Positions 9,101 to 17,559 are shown, counted from the first letter of the stretch. The stretch is 64,000 nt of DNA from JAOUEA01 sp035711865 (GCA_035711865.1 DASTBT010000079.1:6264-70263); one strand, 5' to 3'. Made by a program: numbers and translations. Notes: a model not told the origin generated them from the letters alone.

Positions 9101-9186
9101 GGGCCGACCGGATCAAGGCCGAGGTCCTGGCCGTCTCACTCGATACGGACGCGTCCGCGACGGAACCGCTCATCGAGAAGGCGTAG
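6103..9186 (+). CDS. ileS: Isoleucyl-tRNA synthetase with altered signature motifs
   Basis: 1027 residues; charges tRNA-Ile. Architecture is intact: catalytic core, zinc-type WCPRCG near residue 190, the CP1 editing domain (TTTPWTLPAN, GTGIVHIAPGAGTEDF), and a C-terminal anticodon-binding region. The class I signatures are unusual. The HIGH position reads G61-V-H-T64, with H and G exchanged relative to HxGH. The KMSKS position reads EMHGS (611-615), with neither lysine. A GVHH-type HIGH motif occurs in a distinct IleRS branch, to my knowledge including mupirocin-resistant type 2 enzymes. The T-box upstream supports isoleucine specificity. Start at ATG 6103 behind GGAGAGGAG. Confidence 0.9.
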   Translation: MSDQSGAFTRLPPKPDHPAIELDVLERWDQDGTFQRLRDKNRGGPTWSFIDGPVTANKVLGVHTAWGRTLKDVFQRYRAMRGFDQRYQNGFDCQGLWIEVGVERELGLNSKKEIESYGLAEFARKCREKVIWSAGELTRGSKRLGQWMDWGNDYYTFSDTNIEYIWRFLQVMHERGWLYQGYRATEWCPRCGTSMSQHELSQADVYREKTDPSIYVRFPLRERPGEALVIWTTTPWTLPANVAAAVNPDAEYILREDGTWVARARYPDEPAARTSLGSELVGLTYEGPFDHLPAAGDDHRVIAWDEVSLEEGTGIVHIAPGAGTEDFELSRVHDLRVLVPVDESGHFYDDYGWLHGLGTVESADQIVADLSERGRLESAEEIVHRYAHCWRCQTPLIFRVVEDWYIAVDEVRPRLLEANATVRWTPEYMGKRMDDWLRNMGDWNISRRRYYGLPLPFYPCSCGHLNVIGSKRELEDRATDGLDQLEELRRPWIDAVPVRCDECGNVVTRVPEVGDVWLDAGIVPFSTLGWHNPEWVPEGYATGASESLSTADLPDHAHWETWFPADWVSEMREQIRLWFYSQLFMSVALIGRAPFREVLGYEKMLDEQGREMHGSWGNLIEAEDAFARMGADVMRWQFCAQPPDQDLLFGYGPGHEIKRKLLTLWNSVSFFIEYANIRGFLPDEADLSAGPRGDLQPLDRWLVARTRQLVRDATAGYEASMTVNVIRAFDSFVEDVSTWYIRRSRRRFWQEDDVALSTLWHALIPALQVIAPIMPFLTEHLWQNLVARACTGAPDSVFLAGWPELGDPDTELLEEMDEVRRVVELGRRARAEAGIKLRQPLRQAWVRGAPRARAHVEEIRDELRVKQIGFDEGPMRRATPLPNLPVLGPRLGAKVNEVRAAFQAGDYEELPGGGVRVAGIELGPNDVIHGERVAVEGWAFAEEGKMSLALDVTLDDELRVDGRVLDLIRTLNDLRKTTGLELTDRIRVTLPEQEADLLPRADRIKAEVLAVSLDTDASATEPLIEKA

Positions 9187-9191
9187 GGGGT

Positions 9192-9209
9192 GCGCCCGAG
9201 ATGGGGCGC
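9192..9209 (+). terminator. Short hairpin after ileS
   Basis: GCGCCC pairs with GGGCGC across a 6-base loop, right after the ileS stop and before the next -10. Confidence 0.4.
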
Positions 9210-9218
9210 GGACGGGAC

Positions 9219-9224
9219 TACGCT
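9219..9224 (+). promoter_or_regulatory. -10 element, leaderless promoter of P-type ATPase
   Basis: TACGCT followed by 8 bases and ATG 9233. Confidence 0.5.
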
Positions 9225-9232
9225 GGCAGGCG

Positions 9233-11812
9233 ATGCCGGCCACCGACACCGTCATCGGCCTGACCGGCGCCGAGGCCGCAGAGCGCCTTCGCCGCGAGGG
9301 GCCGAACAGACTGCCGACGGGCACGACCGTGTCGTGGGAACAGCGGCTCGCCCGCCAGCTGTTCCACTTCTTCGCCCTGATGCTGTGGGTCGCGGCGGTG
9401 CTCGCCGTGGTCGCCGGCCTGCCGCAGCTGGGGATCGCGATCGTGGCGGTGGTCGTGCTGAACGCCGTGTTCGCGTTCGTGCAGGAACGCCGAGCCGACC
9501 ACGCGGCCGAGGGCCTGAGGGATCTGCTGCCCCGACGAGCGCTCGTGGTCCGCGACGGCGCATCGATCGAGATCGACGCGGCGGATCTGGTCGTCGGCGA
9601 CCTCGTGCTGTTGGGGTCGGGCGACCGGATCTCGGCGGACCTCGAGATCGTCGAGGCACACACCGCGCGGGTCGACACCTCGACCCTGACCGGTGAGAGT
9701 CGTCCGTCGTCGCTCGAGGACGTCGATCGTGCGTTCGCGGGAACGTTCCTGACCGAGGGCGAGGCCCGGGGCGTCGTGTATGCGACCGGCGAGCGCACCC
9801 GGCTCGCCGAGATCGCACGGCTCGCCTCCGGTCCCTCGCCATCACCCCCCCTCGTCGGAGAGATCCAGAGGGTCGTCCGCACGATCTCGACTGTCGCGAT
9901 CACCGTGGGCGTCGCCTTCTTCGTGATCTCACTGGTGCTCGGGTCCGAGCCCAGCGACGGCTTCCTGTTGGCGGTAGGTGTGACCGTGGCTCTCGTTCCT
10001 GAGGCACTGCTGCCCACGGTGACGCTGTCGCTGGCGATCGGCGCACAGCGCATGGCCGATCGGAGCGCTCTCGTCCGCCGGCTCGAATCCGTGGAGACCC
10101 TCGGCTCCGCCACCTTCGTGTGCACCGACAAGACGGGCACCCTGACGCTCAACGAGCTCACCGCCGTCGAGATCTGGACCCCGCTGGGATCGACGCAGAT
10201 CGAGGGTTCGGGCTACGACCCCGCCGGCCGGATCTCCCCCGAGGACCCCGACGTGGCCGCGGCCGTGCGCCGCTTGGCCCGCGTCGCCGTCCGGTGTTCC
10301 ACGGGAAGGATCGTGCAGCGGGGAGACCGTTGGGTGGCGCTCGGCGACCCGCTCGACGCAGCCGTCGACACCCTGGCCCGTCGGGTCGGCCTCGATCCGG
10401 ACGCCGATCGTGAGGCGCATCCCGATGTTCGACGGTTCCCGTTCGACCCGCGACGACGGCGGATGTCGGTCGTCGTGGATCGCGAGGTCTTCGTCAAGGG
10501 CGCCTCGGACGGGTTGCTGGCGCTGTGCGCTTCCGATGCGGCCGTGGAGGGTGTGCAGTCGGACATGGCGGAACGTGGGCTCCGCGTGATCGCGGTCGCA
10601 ACGCGCTCGATCGGGAAAGCTGAGCATCCCGCCGCGATCGAGCGCGACGCGGCCGAGCGCGACCTGGAGCTGCTGGGGCTCATCGGGCTGCTCGACCCGC
10701 CGAGAGCGCACGTCGCCGCCTCGATCGATGCATGCCGTCGCGCCGGTGTGAAGGTGGCGATGGTCACCGGGGATCACCCTCGCACGGCCGGATCGATCGC
10801 CCGCCAGACCGGCTTGGCGCGTGGGGAGGTCACGGTGATCGAAGGTGCTCACCTGCCGGCCGACGACGCGGAGCTCGGCGAGATGGTCGACCGAGACGGC
10901 ATCGTGCTCGCTCGCATCGAGCCCGAACAGAAGCTGCGCATCGCGCGCGCGTTGCGAGCGCGTGACCACGTGGTCGCGATGACCGGCGACGGAGTCAACG
11001 ACGCACCCGCACTCCGCGAGGCGGACATCGGCGTGGCGATGGGCCGTTCGGGCACCGATGTCGCGCGTGAGGCTGCCGATCTCGTGCTGCTCGACGACGA
11101 CTTCGCCACCATCGTGGCCGCGATCGAGTACGGGCGAGGCATCTACGCGAACGTCCGGCGGTTCCTGACCTACCACCTCACCGACAACGTCTCGGAGGTG
11201 ACCCCGTTCATCGTGTGGGCGCTGTCCGGGGGCTCGATCCCGCTCGCCCTCGGCGTACTGCAGATCCTCGCCCTCGACATCGGCACCGACACGCTGTCGG
11301 CAACCGCCTTGGGGGCGGAGCGCCCCGGGGAACGGGTGATGAACCGGCCGCCGGACCGCAACCGCTTGCTGGACCGGGAGGTCGCCCGGCGCGCGTTCGG
11401 GGTGCTGGGACCTGCCGAGGCCCTGTTCACGATGCTCGCGTTCTTCGTGTCCTTCCTCGCGGCGGGCTGGCGGCCGGGGGAGCCATTCCCGGGCGGCCAC
11501 GTGCTGCTCCAGGCCTCCGGGGCGGCGTTCGCAACGGTCGTGAGCGCACAGACCGTGAACGCGTGGGCGTGTCGGAGCGCGACCAGGTGGCCCGGTGCGC
11601 TCGGCTGGTTCTCCAACCGGCTGCTCGTGTGGGGCGCCTCGGCTGAGCTGGTGATCGCCGGTGCGTTCCTGTTCGTGCCGGGACTCGCGTCGCTGCTCGA
11701 ACAGGCCGTGCCCTCGGCGGCCGGTTGGGTGGTCGCGGTGGCGGCGGCGCCTGGGCTCCTCGGGGTCGACGCGGCGTACAAGGCGTACCGTCGCCGCCGC
11801 CGCCCGGGGTGA
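9233..11812 (+). CDS. P2-type cation-transporting ATPase
   Basis: 859 residues. Order of parts: cation_ATPase_N domain, M1-M2, actuator domain with TGES (about residue 157), M3-M4 with VPEALLPTVTLSLAIG, phosphorylation site DKTGTLT (about residue 300), nucleotide-binding domain, TGDGVNDAPA hinge (about residue 583), and M5-M10. This is the Ca2+/Mg2+/Na+-type P2 architecture. The usual PEGL of M4 is PEAL here, so the ion cannot be assigned. M6 reads LALDIGTDTLSATALG, which keeps a likely ion-ligand aspartate. It pumps cations across the inner membrane at the expense of ATP. The short start region fits leaderless transcription. Confidence 0.9.
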   Translation: MPATDTVIGLTGAEAAERLRREGPNRLPTGTTVSWEQRLARQLFHFFALMLWVAAVLAVVAGLPQLGIAIVAVVVLNAVFAFVQERRADHAAEGLRDLLPRRALVVRDGASIEIDAADLVVGDLVLLGSGDRISADLEIVEAHTARVDTSTLTGESRPSSLEDVDRAFAGTFLTEGEARGVVYATGERTRLAEIARLASGPSPSPPLVGEIQRVVRTISTVAITVGVAFFVISLVLGSEPSDGFLLAVGVTVALVPEALLPTVTLSLAIGAQRMADRSALVRRLESVETLGSATFVCTDKTGTLTLNELTAVEIWTPLGSTQIEGSGYDPAGRISPEDPDVAAAVRRLARVAVRCSTGRIVQRGDRWVALGDPLDAAVDTLARRVGLDPDADREAHPDVRRFPFDPRRRRMSVVVDREVFVKGASDGLLALCASDAAVEGVQSDMAERGLRVIAVATRSIGKAEHPAAIERDAAERDLELLGLIGLLDPPRAHVAASIDACRRAGVKVAMVTGDHPRTAGSIARQTGLARGEVTVIEGAHLPADDAELGEMVDRDGIVLARIEPEQKLRIARALRARDHVVAMTGDGVNDAPALREADIGVAMGRSGTDVAREAADLVLLDDDFATIVAAIEYGRGIYANVRRFLTYHLTDNVSEVTPFIVWALSGGSIPLALGVLQILALDIGTDTLSATALGAERPGERVMNRPPDRNRLLDREVARRAFGVLGPAEALFTMLAFFVSFLAAGWRPGEPFPGGHVLLQASGAAFATVVSAQTVNAWACRSATRWPGALGWFSNRLLVWGASAELVIAGAFLFVPGLASLLEQAVPSAAGWVVAVAAAPGLLGVDAAYKAYRRRRRPG

Positions 11813-11920
11813 TCGAAGCGATCCGGGGTCGTTGTGATGCGCTCAGCGGGCCTGTCGAGACCGCCGTCGACCTCATCGGTGAGAAGCTGGGGCTGAGGAG
11901 CTCGCGAGAGGAGGGGAGCC

Positions 11921-12430
11921 GTGAAGGTGCTCGTCTCGGCTGCGTCCAGGTACGGAGCCACCGGCGAGATCGCTCGAGCGATCGGGGAGGTGCTTGCCGA
12001 GCGCGGTTTCGACACCACGGTCAGCCCACCCGAGGAGATCGAATCGATCGAGGAGTACGACGCGGTCGTTCTCGGGAGCGGTGTGTATGCGGGTCATTGG
12101 CTCGAGCCGGCGAAGGAGCTCGTCGATCGATCCGGTGATGCCCTTGCTCCTCGGCCCGTCTGGCTCTTCTCGAGCGGCCCCGTCGGCGATCCCTCGAGGA
12201 AGATGGTCCAGAAGATGGGGGAGGACCCCGTCGATGTCGCGGAGATCCTCGCAGCCACGAAGGCTCGGGACCATCGCGTGTTCGCAGGGAAGATCGACAG
12301 GAAGAACCTGAGCTTTCCCGAGCGGGCCATGCTGATGGCCTTCCGAGGGCTGGAAGGCGACTTCCGGAACTGGGACGAGATCAGGGGATGGGCGTCGGGT
12401 ATCGCCGATGCCTTGAAGTCAGGGTCCTGA
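11921..12430 (+). CDS. Flavodoxin-domain protein
   Basis: 169 residues. The N terminus MKVLVSAASRYGATGEIARAI is an FMN-phosphate-binding loop (S/T-x-Y-G-x-T). LGSGVYAGHW and FSSGPVGDPS are the later isoalloxazine-contacting loops. It resembles HemG-type flavodoxins annotated as menaquinone-dependent protoporphyrinogen oxidase, but no heme gene lies nearby, so a general flavin electron carrier is equally possible. GTG start with GAGGGG five bases upstream. Confidence 0.8.
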   Translation: MKVLVSAASRYGATGEIARAIGEVLAERGFDTTVSPPEEIESIEEYDAVVLGSGVYAGHWLEPAKELVDRSGDALAPRPVWLFSSGPVGDPSRKMVQKMGEDPVDVAEILAATKARDHRVFAGKIDRKNLSFPERAMLMAFRGLEGDFRNWDEIRGWASGIADALKSGS

Positions 12431-12490
12431 CATCGAGAGGCGGTCGGTCAGCATGATCGAGCACTCCCGAGTTCAGTCGAGATCCCCTAC

Positions 12491-13859
12491 TCAACCGGGA
12501 GGGATGTTCTTGTTGTGGTGGAAGGCGTTGTCCGGGTCGTACTTGGTCTTGACCTCGGCGAGTCGCCGGTAGATGTGGTCGCCGTACGCCTCTCGAACGC
12601 GGCTCGTGTCGTCGTCGGCATCGAGGAAGTTGACGTAGACACCGCCGGTGCGGTGCGGCTGGAGGGCGTCGAAGAACCGCTGCGCCCAGGCCTTCTCGGC
12701 GACGGCCCGCTCGCCGGCTTCCTCCTGGAGCCACACCGCGTCGATGATGATGTTGTGGGCTACGTCGCGGCCGGCGTAGGCCGTGGCGTCGCCTGGAACG
12801 CGGCCGACCGCGCCACCCATGTGAAACACCTTCGAGTACGACAGGCGCGAACCCGCGGCATAGGCGTGATCGGCCATGACGGCGATGGCGTCGTCGGAGA
12901 TGCCCGCGAGGTTGACGGACTTCCAGTAGTAGTGCCACCCGTGAGGGACGGTGTCGTCGAGGGCCTACTGGTGGGCGACGTACGGCGTGGGTGAGATCAG
13001 GTCCAGGAGCGGCGACCCGAGTCGGCGGAGGGCCCGCACAGCGCGTTCGTCCTCGTCGAGGGTGCCGGCGTGGCAGCAGTCGATGGCGACGGCCGGCCGC
13101 CAGTGCAGGTACGCCGGGATGGCCGTCAGGGGCGGGATGGTGCCGAGCGTGACGACGGTGCCGAGCCCGTCGGGTGCATCAGCGGCGAAGTCCCGGTAGA
13201 ACCGAAGCACCTCGGTGGTGTCGTCGGCCTCCCAGAAGACGGGTCCGGCCATCACGGTGGGGCCGACGGGGTGCAGCGAACCGGAACGAGCCGACGACGC
13301 CGAAGTTGCCGCCGCCGCCTCGCAGCGCCCAGAACAGATCGGGGTGTTCATCGGCGGACGCCCGGACGATGCTGCCCTCGGCGGTGACGACCTCCGCGGA
13401 CAGCAGGTTGTCGACGGTGAGCCCGTACCTGCGCATGAGGAATCCCATGCCGCCGCCGAGGGTGAGTCCGGCGACACCGGTGTGACCTACGATGCCGCCC
13501 GTGGTGGCCAGACCGTGGGCCTGGGTCTCGTGGTCGACGTCACTCCACAGCGCGCCACCTTGCACCAAGGCGGTGCGGTCGGCGGCGTCGACCAACACGG
13601 ACCGCATGGCCGAGAGATCGATCACGATCCCGTCGTCGCACACCGCGGTGCCGGCGACGTTGTGGCCTCCGCCTCGCACGGCGATCTCGAGGTCGCGGTC
13701 GCGGGCGAAGCGCACGGCCGCGGAGACGTCGGCGCTGCCGGTGCATCGGGCGATCAGCCCAGGGCGTCGGTCGACTGCCCCGTTCCACACGGCTCGGGCG
13801 GTGTTGTAGTCGGCGTGGTCGGCGGTGATCAGCTGGCCCCGGAACCCATCGATCTTCAT
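12491..13859 (-). pseudogene. FAD-linked oxidase (BBE type), frameshifted and with an internal stop
   Basis: The gene would encode about 455 residues. The N-terminal FAD domain is clear: VRGGGHNVAGTAV, HTGVAGLTLGGGMGFLMRRYG, WALRGGGGNFGVV. Near 13275 the frame breaks after SFRF, and the protein continues as LHPVGPTVMAGPVFW in another frame, consistent with a 2-base deletion. A TAG then interrupts PYVAHQ-ALDD near 12966. The C terminus, ending in the BBE signature YDPDNAFHHNKNIPP, is complete. RBS GGAGG lies before ATG 13859. Two independent lesions argue for decay rather than a single sequencing error. It is divergent from the HxlR regulator. Confidence 0.85.
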
Positions 13860-13950
13860 CGCGGATGCCTCCTCGTGGGTGGGGACGATCTCGTCATAGA
13901 TGTCGGGTCCTCGCCCTCGCGACGCCTATCGGACTGCCGCGGACCGCGAC

Positions 13951-13977
13951 CGTGAAGTCAAGAATCTGGACTTCACG
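13951..13977 (+). promoter_or_regulatory. Inverted repeat, likely HxlR operator
   Basis: Perfect 9-bp arms CGTGAAGTC / GACTTCACG separated by 9 bases, in the divergent gap between the oxidase pseudogene and the HxlR gene. Confidence 0.6.
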
Positions 13978-14003
13978 GCCGGCGGCAGGAGCGAAAGAAT
14001 GGT

Positions 14004-14705
14004 GTGGTGCGGACCTACGGCCAGTACTGCCCGATCGCTCGTGGTGCCGAGATCTTCGCCGAACGCTGGACGCCACTGATCATCCGCAACCTCCACCTCG
14101 GCTGCGGAAGCTTCAGCGAGATCCTGGAGGGCGCGCCCGGGCTCTCCCGCACCCTGCTCTCGGAGCGACTCAAGCACCTCGAACGGCTCGGCATCGTACG
14201 GTCGACAGCCAAGCCCAGCGGGCGCGGGCGCCACTACGAGCTCACGCCGGCTGGTCACGGCCTGTATGAGGTCTGCAACGCGCTCGGCGAGTGGGGTGCT
14301 CGATGGCTCGAGATCGCCCCTGAGCATCTCGATCCCTTCGTGGCGCTGTGGTCGATGTGCAACGCGTTCCGTCGAGACAGGCTCCCGGACCGACGCATCG
14401 TCACCCGTTTCGACTTCACAGGCCGCCGGCCTCGCGAGCGATACTGGTTGCTGATCGAGCGCAGGGAGGCCGAGATCTGCAGACGGTACCCGGGCCTCGA
14501 CGAAGACCTCTTCATCACGGCGGAAGCTGAGGCCTTCGTCAGATGGCACGCCGGCCGGCTCGCCTGGGTCGAAGCCACCCGCGACCGCCGCATCCAACTC
14601 CACGGCCCGACGTGGCTCGTACGAGCCTTCCCGACATGGAACGCACGCAGCTCCTTCGCCGACATCAAGCAGATCTCACGGACCACGGCGAGCTTGAACG
14701 GCTGA
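14004..14705 (+). CDS. HxlR-family transcriptional regulator
   Basis: 233 residues. The N-terminal winged helix is typical of HxlR: YGQYCPIARGAEIFAERWTPLIIRNL, then LSRTLLSERLKHLERLGIV and the wing RHYELTPAGHGL. The cysteine in QYCPIARG is at the usual redox or electrophile-sensing position. The extra C-terminal 120 residues form an additional domain of unknown ligand. GTG start behind AGGAG. A 9-9-9 palindrome lies 27 bases upstream. It faces the broken FAD oxidase, its probable former target. Confidence 0.85.
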   Translation: MVRTYGQYCPIARGAEIFAERWTPLIIRNLHLGCGSFSEILEGAPGLSRTLLSERLKHLERLGIVRSTAKPSGRGRHYELTPAGHGLYEVCNALGEWGARWLEIAPEHLDPFVALWSMCNAFRRDRLPDRRIVTRFDFTGRRPRERYWLLIERREAEICRRYPGLDEDLFITAEAEAFVRWHAGRLAWVEATRDRRIQLHGPTWLVRAFPTWNARSSFADIKQISRTTASLNG

Positions 14706-14755
14706 GAGCATCGACGGATCGCTGCGAGGGTGCGATCGGGCTGGTAGCCCAACGG

Positions 14756-14761
14756 TACTCT
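14756..14761 (+). promoter_or_regulatory. -10 element, leaderless promoter of DHFR-fold gene
   Basis: TACTCT followed by 6 bases and GTG 14768. Confidence 0.5.
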
Positions 14762-14767
14762 CCCGTC

Positions 14768-15328
<561 letters not shown>

Positions 15329-15394
15329 CCATCGGGCTGGTCGGCCCGAGTCCACTCGGATCCACATAGAGCGTCTGACCTGGGCGTTTCCTCG

Positions 15395-15433
15395 TACTCC
15401 CAACTGGATTTGAACCCGTGTCTCCACCTTGAG
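15395..15433 (-). repeat. 3'-half copy of tRNA-Glu, candidate attachment site
   Basis: 37 of 39 bases match the 3' half of the tRNA-Glu gene at 17487-17525, in the same orientation, with 28 bases uninterrupted. The 5' half of a tRNA is missing. It marks the far end of a roughly 2 kb segment lying directly downstream of the intact tRNA. Confidence 0.75.
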
Positions 15434-15494
15434 CGGGGTGCTCTCAAGGGCTTTGATCATCCGGCTTCCTCCGTCGTCGTCTTAAACCCGCAGG

Positions 15495-15812
15495 TCACAG
15501 CCTATGACCGGATTTCTTCCGGACGGCGCCGGATGACACCCTCGTTCCCATACTCGTTCCCACGCCCGATCTCGGCGCGAAGGAAGCACTCACTCCCTCA
15601 ACTCGTGGTCCGTCCGTGGCCACGACGATGCCGAGGCCACGCCTTTGCTGGTTGTAATCCTCGTGTTCGGCGAACTCCGTTTCGCGGCGAACGTAGCTGT
15701 CGTGCGCCGACTCGCGTCGCTCCCCGGATCCCCACTTGATCAGGACTCCGATGACGACGGCTGCCACGACGATGAGGAAAGAAGCCGATCGAGTTCTCGT
15801 GCCCCACTCCAT
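15495..15812 (-). CDS. Small hypothetical membrane protein
   Basis: 105 residues. Residues 9-28 (RSASFLIVVAAVVIGVLIKW) form one membrane helix after a short basic start. They are followed by a charged stretch, ERRESAHDSYVRRETEFAEHEDY. The last 30 residues (VGTSMGTRV...) contain a sequence also found beside tRNA-Glu at 17428-17450, and may be the fused tail of a lost integrase. No family recognised. It lies inside the putative integrated element, so its function is open. Confidence 0.4.
   Translation of the reverse strand: MEWGTRTRSASFLIVVAAVVIGVLIKWGSGERRESAHDSYVRRETEFAEHEDYNQQRRGLGIVVATDGPRVEGVSASFAPRSGVGTSMGTRVSSGAVRKKSGHRL
15542..15564 (-). repeat. 23-base repeat, left copy
   Basis: 21 of 23 bases match 17428-17450. 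On the minus strand both copies contain GTGGGAACG and ATGGGAACG in tandem and can encode VGTxMGT. Each sits within about 110 bases of one tRNA-Glu repeat. Confidence 0.5.
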
Positions 15813-15853
15813 CCATCTTCACGCATCTCCATCCATTCCCTGCGCCTTGCGAG

Positions 15854-16071
15854 CTAGCCTCCGGCCGGAGCCCATGGGCGAGGACGCGCGTCGATCCAGC
15901 GATCGACGTCGGTTCGGAGCCAGAGACGACGCGACTCGATCACGAGCGCGGGCGGCAGAAAGTCGTCACGCGCGACGATCTGCGCTGTTGAGTCACGCCG
16001 AGGAGCGGGACCATGTCGACCTGTCGCACGTATCCGTCGGCGACGGCGGCGAGGATGCGGTGTGACTCCAC
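15854..16071 (-). pseudogene. AlpA/excisionase-like helix-turn-helix protein, frameshifted
   Basis: Read with one inserted base near 15996, the strand gives VESHRILAAV, then YVRQVDMVPLLGVTQQR, then IVARDDFLPPALVIES, then RLWLRTDVDRWIDARPR. This is the MerR-like winged helix of AlpA/Xis proteins, including the recognition helix and the RLWxxxDVxxW ending. As it stands, the frame breaks between the two halves, so it is probably dead. It lies inside the segment bounded by the tRNA-Glu repeats and fits a decayed excisionase. Confidence 0.55.
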
Positions 16072-16144
16072 GCCTGCGGGCTAGCTCCCACACTGGGCGG
16101 CGGGCGGACCCTACCGATCGGGCGCGGATGTTCGACTGGCTCGG

Positions 16145-16897
16145 TTAATCCTTCTTCGCAGCCGACACGTCGACGCACACGATTCCCTTGTTGCCGTCCT
16201 GGTCGGCGATCACGGTGAGCGAGGGCGCGTTGCTGTCATCGACGACGGTCCCACCCGCGGCGAGGGCGGCCGCGATCCGTTGCTCGGCCACCTCGGGCGC
16301 CACATAGACCTCGATGTGGAACCGGTGACGCGGGGTCTCGTGCTCGTCGGCGTCCCCGAACCACAGGTTCGGTACTCGTCCCGTGGTGTCCCGGATTTCG
16401 TCGCTGGGGGACCCGTGGCCCTGGGCCTCGGCGCTCCCGGTCAGCACGGCGGCCCACACTGGGGCGATCGTCGCGGAGTGCTTCGTGTCGAGGCCGAGCT
16501 CGATGACGCTGACCGAGGTCGGGTCGGCGTCGACCTTATGGTCTGCGGCGATCTCGGTGATCCGTCGCGCGAGGTCGACGTCCTGCTGGGTTACCCATTC
16601 GATGACGTATTCGGTGCCCTCGTCGTCGCGGTAGATGGCGTCGTCGCTGATCAGCTTGAGGTCGACGTACCCATTGCCGATCGACACGCTCGGATGGTGT
16701 CCGAGCGCGTCGCCCGCCTCGCCCACCGCGGCGACGAACCGTGCGCCGGTGCCGAAGTCGTCGACCAGGTAACGGGCATGCAGTCCCTGGGCCAGCTTGC
16801 GCCAGTCGGTCAGGTTGGCCTCGGCGATCTGTTCGCCCTTCAGCATGTCCACAGACGGGAACGCTATCTCAGATTCAGCCGCAGCGGTCGCGCTCAT
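16145..16897 (-). CDS. Pterin-4a-carbinolamine dehydratase / VOC-domain fusion
   Basis: 250 residues. Residues 1-105 form a PCD domain: TDWRKLAQGLHARYLVDDFGTGARFV, and the active-site region GHHPSVSIGNGYVDLKLIS with its paired histidines. The C-terminal 130 residues are a glyoxalase/VOC half (PNLWFGDADEHETPRHRFHIEVYVAPE). Such fusions are common in actinobacteria, and their real substrate is unsettled. ATG 16897 is used. An upstream ATG at 16954 adds 19 residues and has a better-placed GGAG. It lies inside the tRNA-Glu-bounded segment and is its only intact enzyme gene. Confidence 0.8.
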   Translation of the reverse strand: MSATAAAESEIAFPSVDMLKGEQIAEANLTDWRKLAQGLHARYLVDDFGTGARFVAAVGEAGDALGHHPSVSIGNGYVDLKLISDDAIYRDDEGTEYVIEWVTQQDVDLARRITEIAADHKVDADPTSVSVIELGLDTKHSATIAPVWAAVLTGSAEAQGHGSPSDEIRDTTGRVPNLWFGDADEHETPRHRFHIEVYVAPEVAEQRIAAALAAGGTVVDDSNAPSLTVIADQDGNKGIVCVDVSAAKKD

Positions 16898-17119
16898 CGC
16901 TTCGCTCGAGTCCTCGTGCTGGGGCGCGCGGGTCGAGGGGACCGTCTTGCGCATCACGGCGCTCCGCACGTCCTGAGCGCGCTTTGTTGGCGGTCGGGGA
17001 GCCCGCCGACACCTCCTTCGTACTTTGCCCGAATGATTCGCCCTCGAACGATCGCCCCGGCGTCCGCCATGTCCGGGCAGCGTGCCTGACTTCACGGGAC
17101 CGACGAAGGAGGAGCCGCG

Positions 17120-17239
17120 ATGACTGGAATGTGGGCCGATGGCTTCGACGAGTGGCAGGGGACCGTGACGATCGAGATTCAGGTCGCCGTCCGCCCAACG
17201 TCCGGCCGACCGAAGCACACCGAGATCCTCGGCGAGTAA
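17120..17239 (+). CDS. Small hypothetical protein, 39 residues
   Basis: Open frame MTGMWADGFDEWQ... ending ...HTEILGE, preceded by a strong GGAGGA site seven bases before ATG. It is acidic at the N terminus, with no membrane segment or recognised family. It is divergent from the PCD/VOC gene. The rest of 16898-17486 holds only a weak minus-strand frame starting at 17399 (MSRRVKWTVAILLVL) that ends after 20 residues. Confidence 0.35.
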   Translation: MTGMWADGFDEWQGTVTIEIQVAVRPTSGRPKHTEILGE

Positions 17240-17427
17240 GGGTCGCTCGTCCACGCTGGAGTCCGGCTTCGGCGTTTCCGGTTCGCTCGGTCATCCCCCG
17301 ACAACCCCTGACCAGAGCCACAAGACGAGGGCCGGTATCACCGGGATGACGACGTCAAGACGAGCAGGATCGCCACCGTCCACTTCACGCGGCGGCTCAT
17401 CTCGTCACGCGTGCCTGCGGAGCAAGA

Positions 17428-17450
17428 TCGTTCCCATATCCGTTCCCACG
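17428..17450 (-). repeat. 23-base repeat, right copy
   Basis: Matches 15542-15564 at 21 of 23 bases, 36 bases downstream of the tRNA-Glu 3' end. See the left copy. Confidence 0.5.
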
Positions 17451-17486
17451 GCTTCCTGCCGACCGCTCGGATCGTTGCGGTGCAAG

Positions 17487-17559
17487 TAGTCCCAACGGGA
17501 TTTGAACCCGTGTCTCCACCTTGAGAGGGTGGTGTCCTAGGCCCCTAGACGATGGGACC
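17487..17559 (-). tRNA. tRNA-Glu (anticodon CTC)
   Basis: 73 bases without encoded CCA. The acceptor stem GGTCCCA pairs with TGGGACT (one G-U pair). The anticodon stem CCACC/GGTGG encloses CTCTCAA, giving anticodon CTC for GAG codons. The T-arm carries GGTTCAAATCC. Its 3' half is duplicated at 15395-15433, so it served as an integration target. Confidence 0.92.

Noticed and set aside
15395..15433. A second tRNA-Glu gene
   Set aside because: Only the 3' half matches. The 5' acceptor and D-arm are absent, so it is a fragment.
17340..17399. 35-residue membrane peptide on the minus strand beginning MSRRVKWTVAILLVL
   Set aside because: The frame stops after 20 residues. A longer membrane protein requires a frameshift that has no other support.
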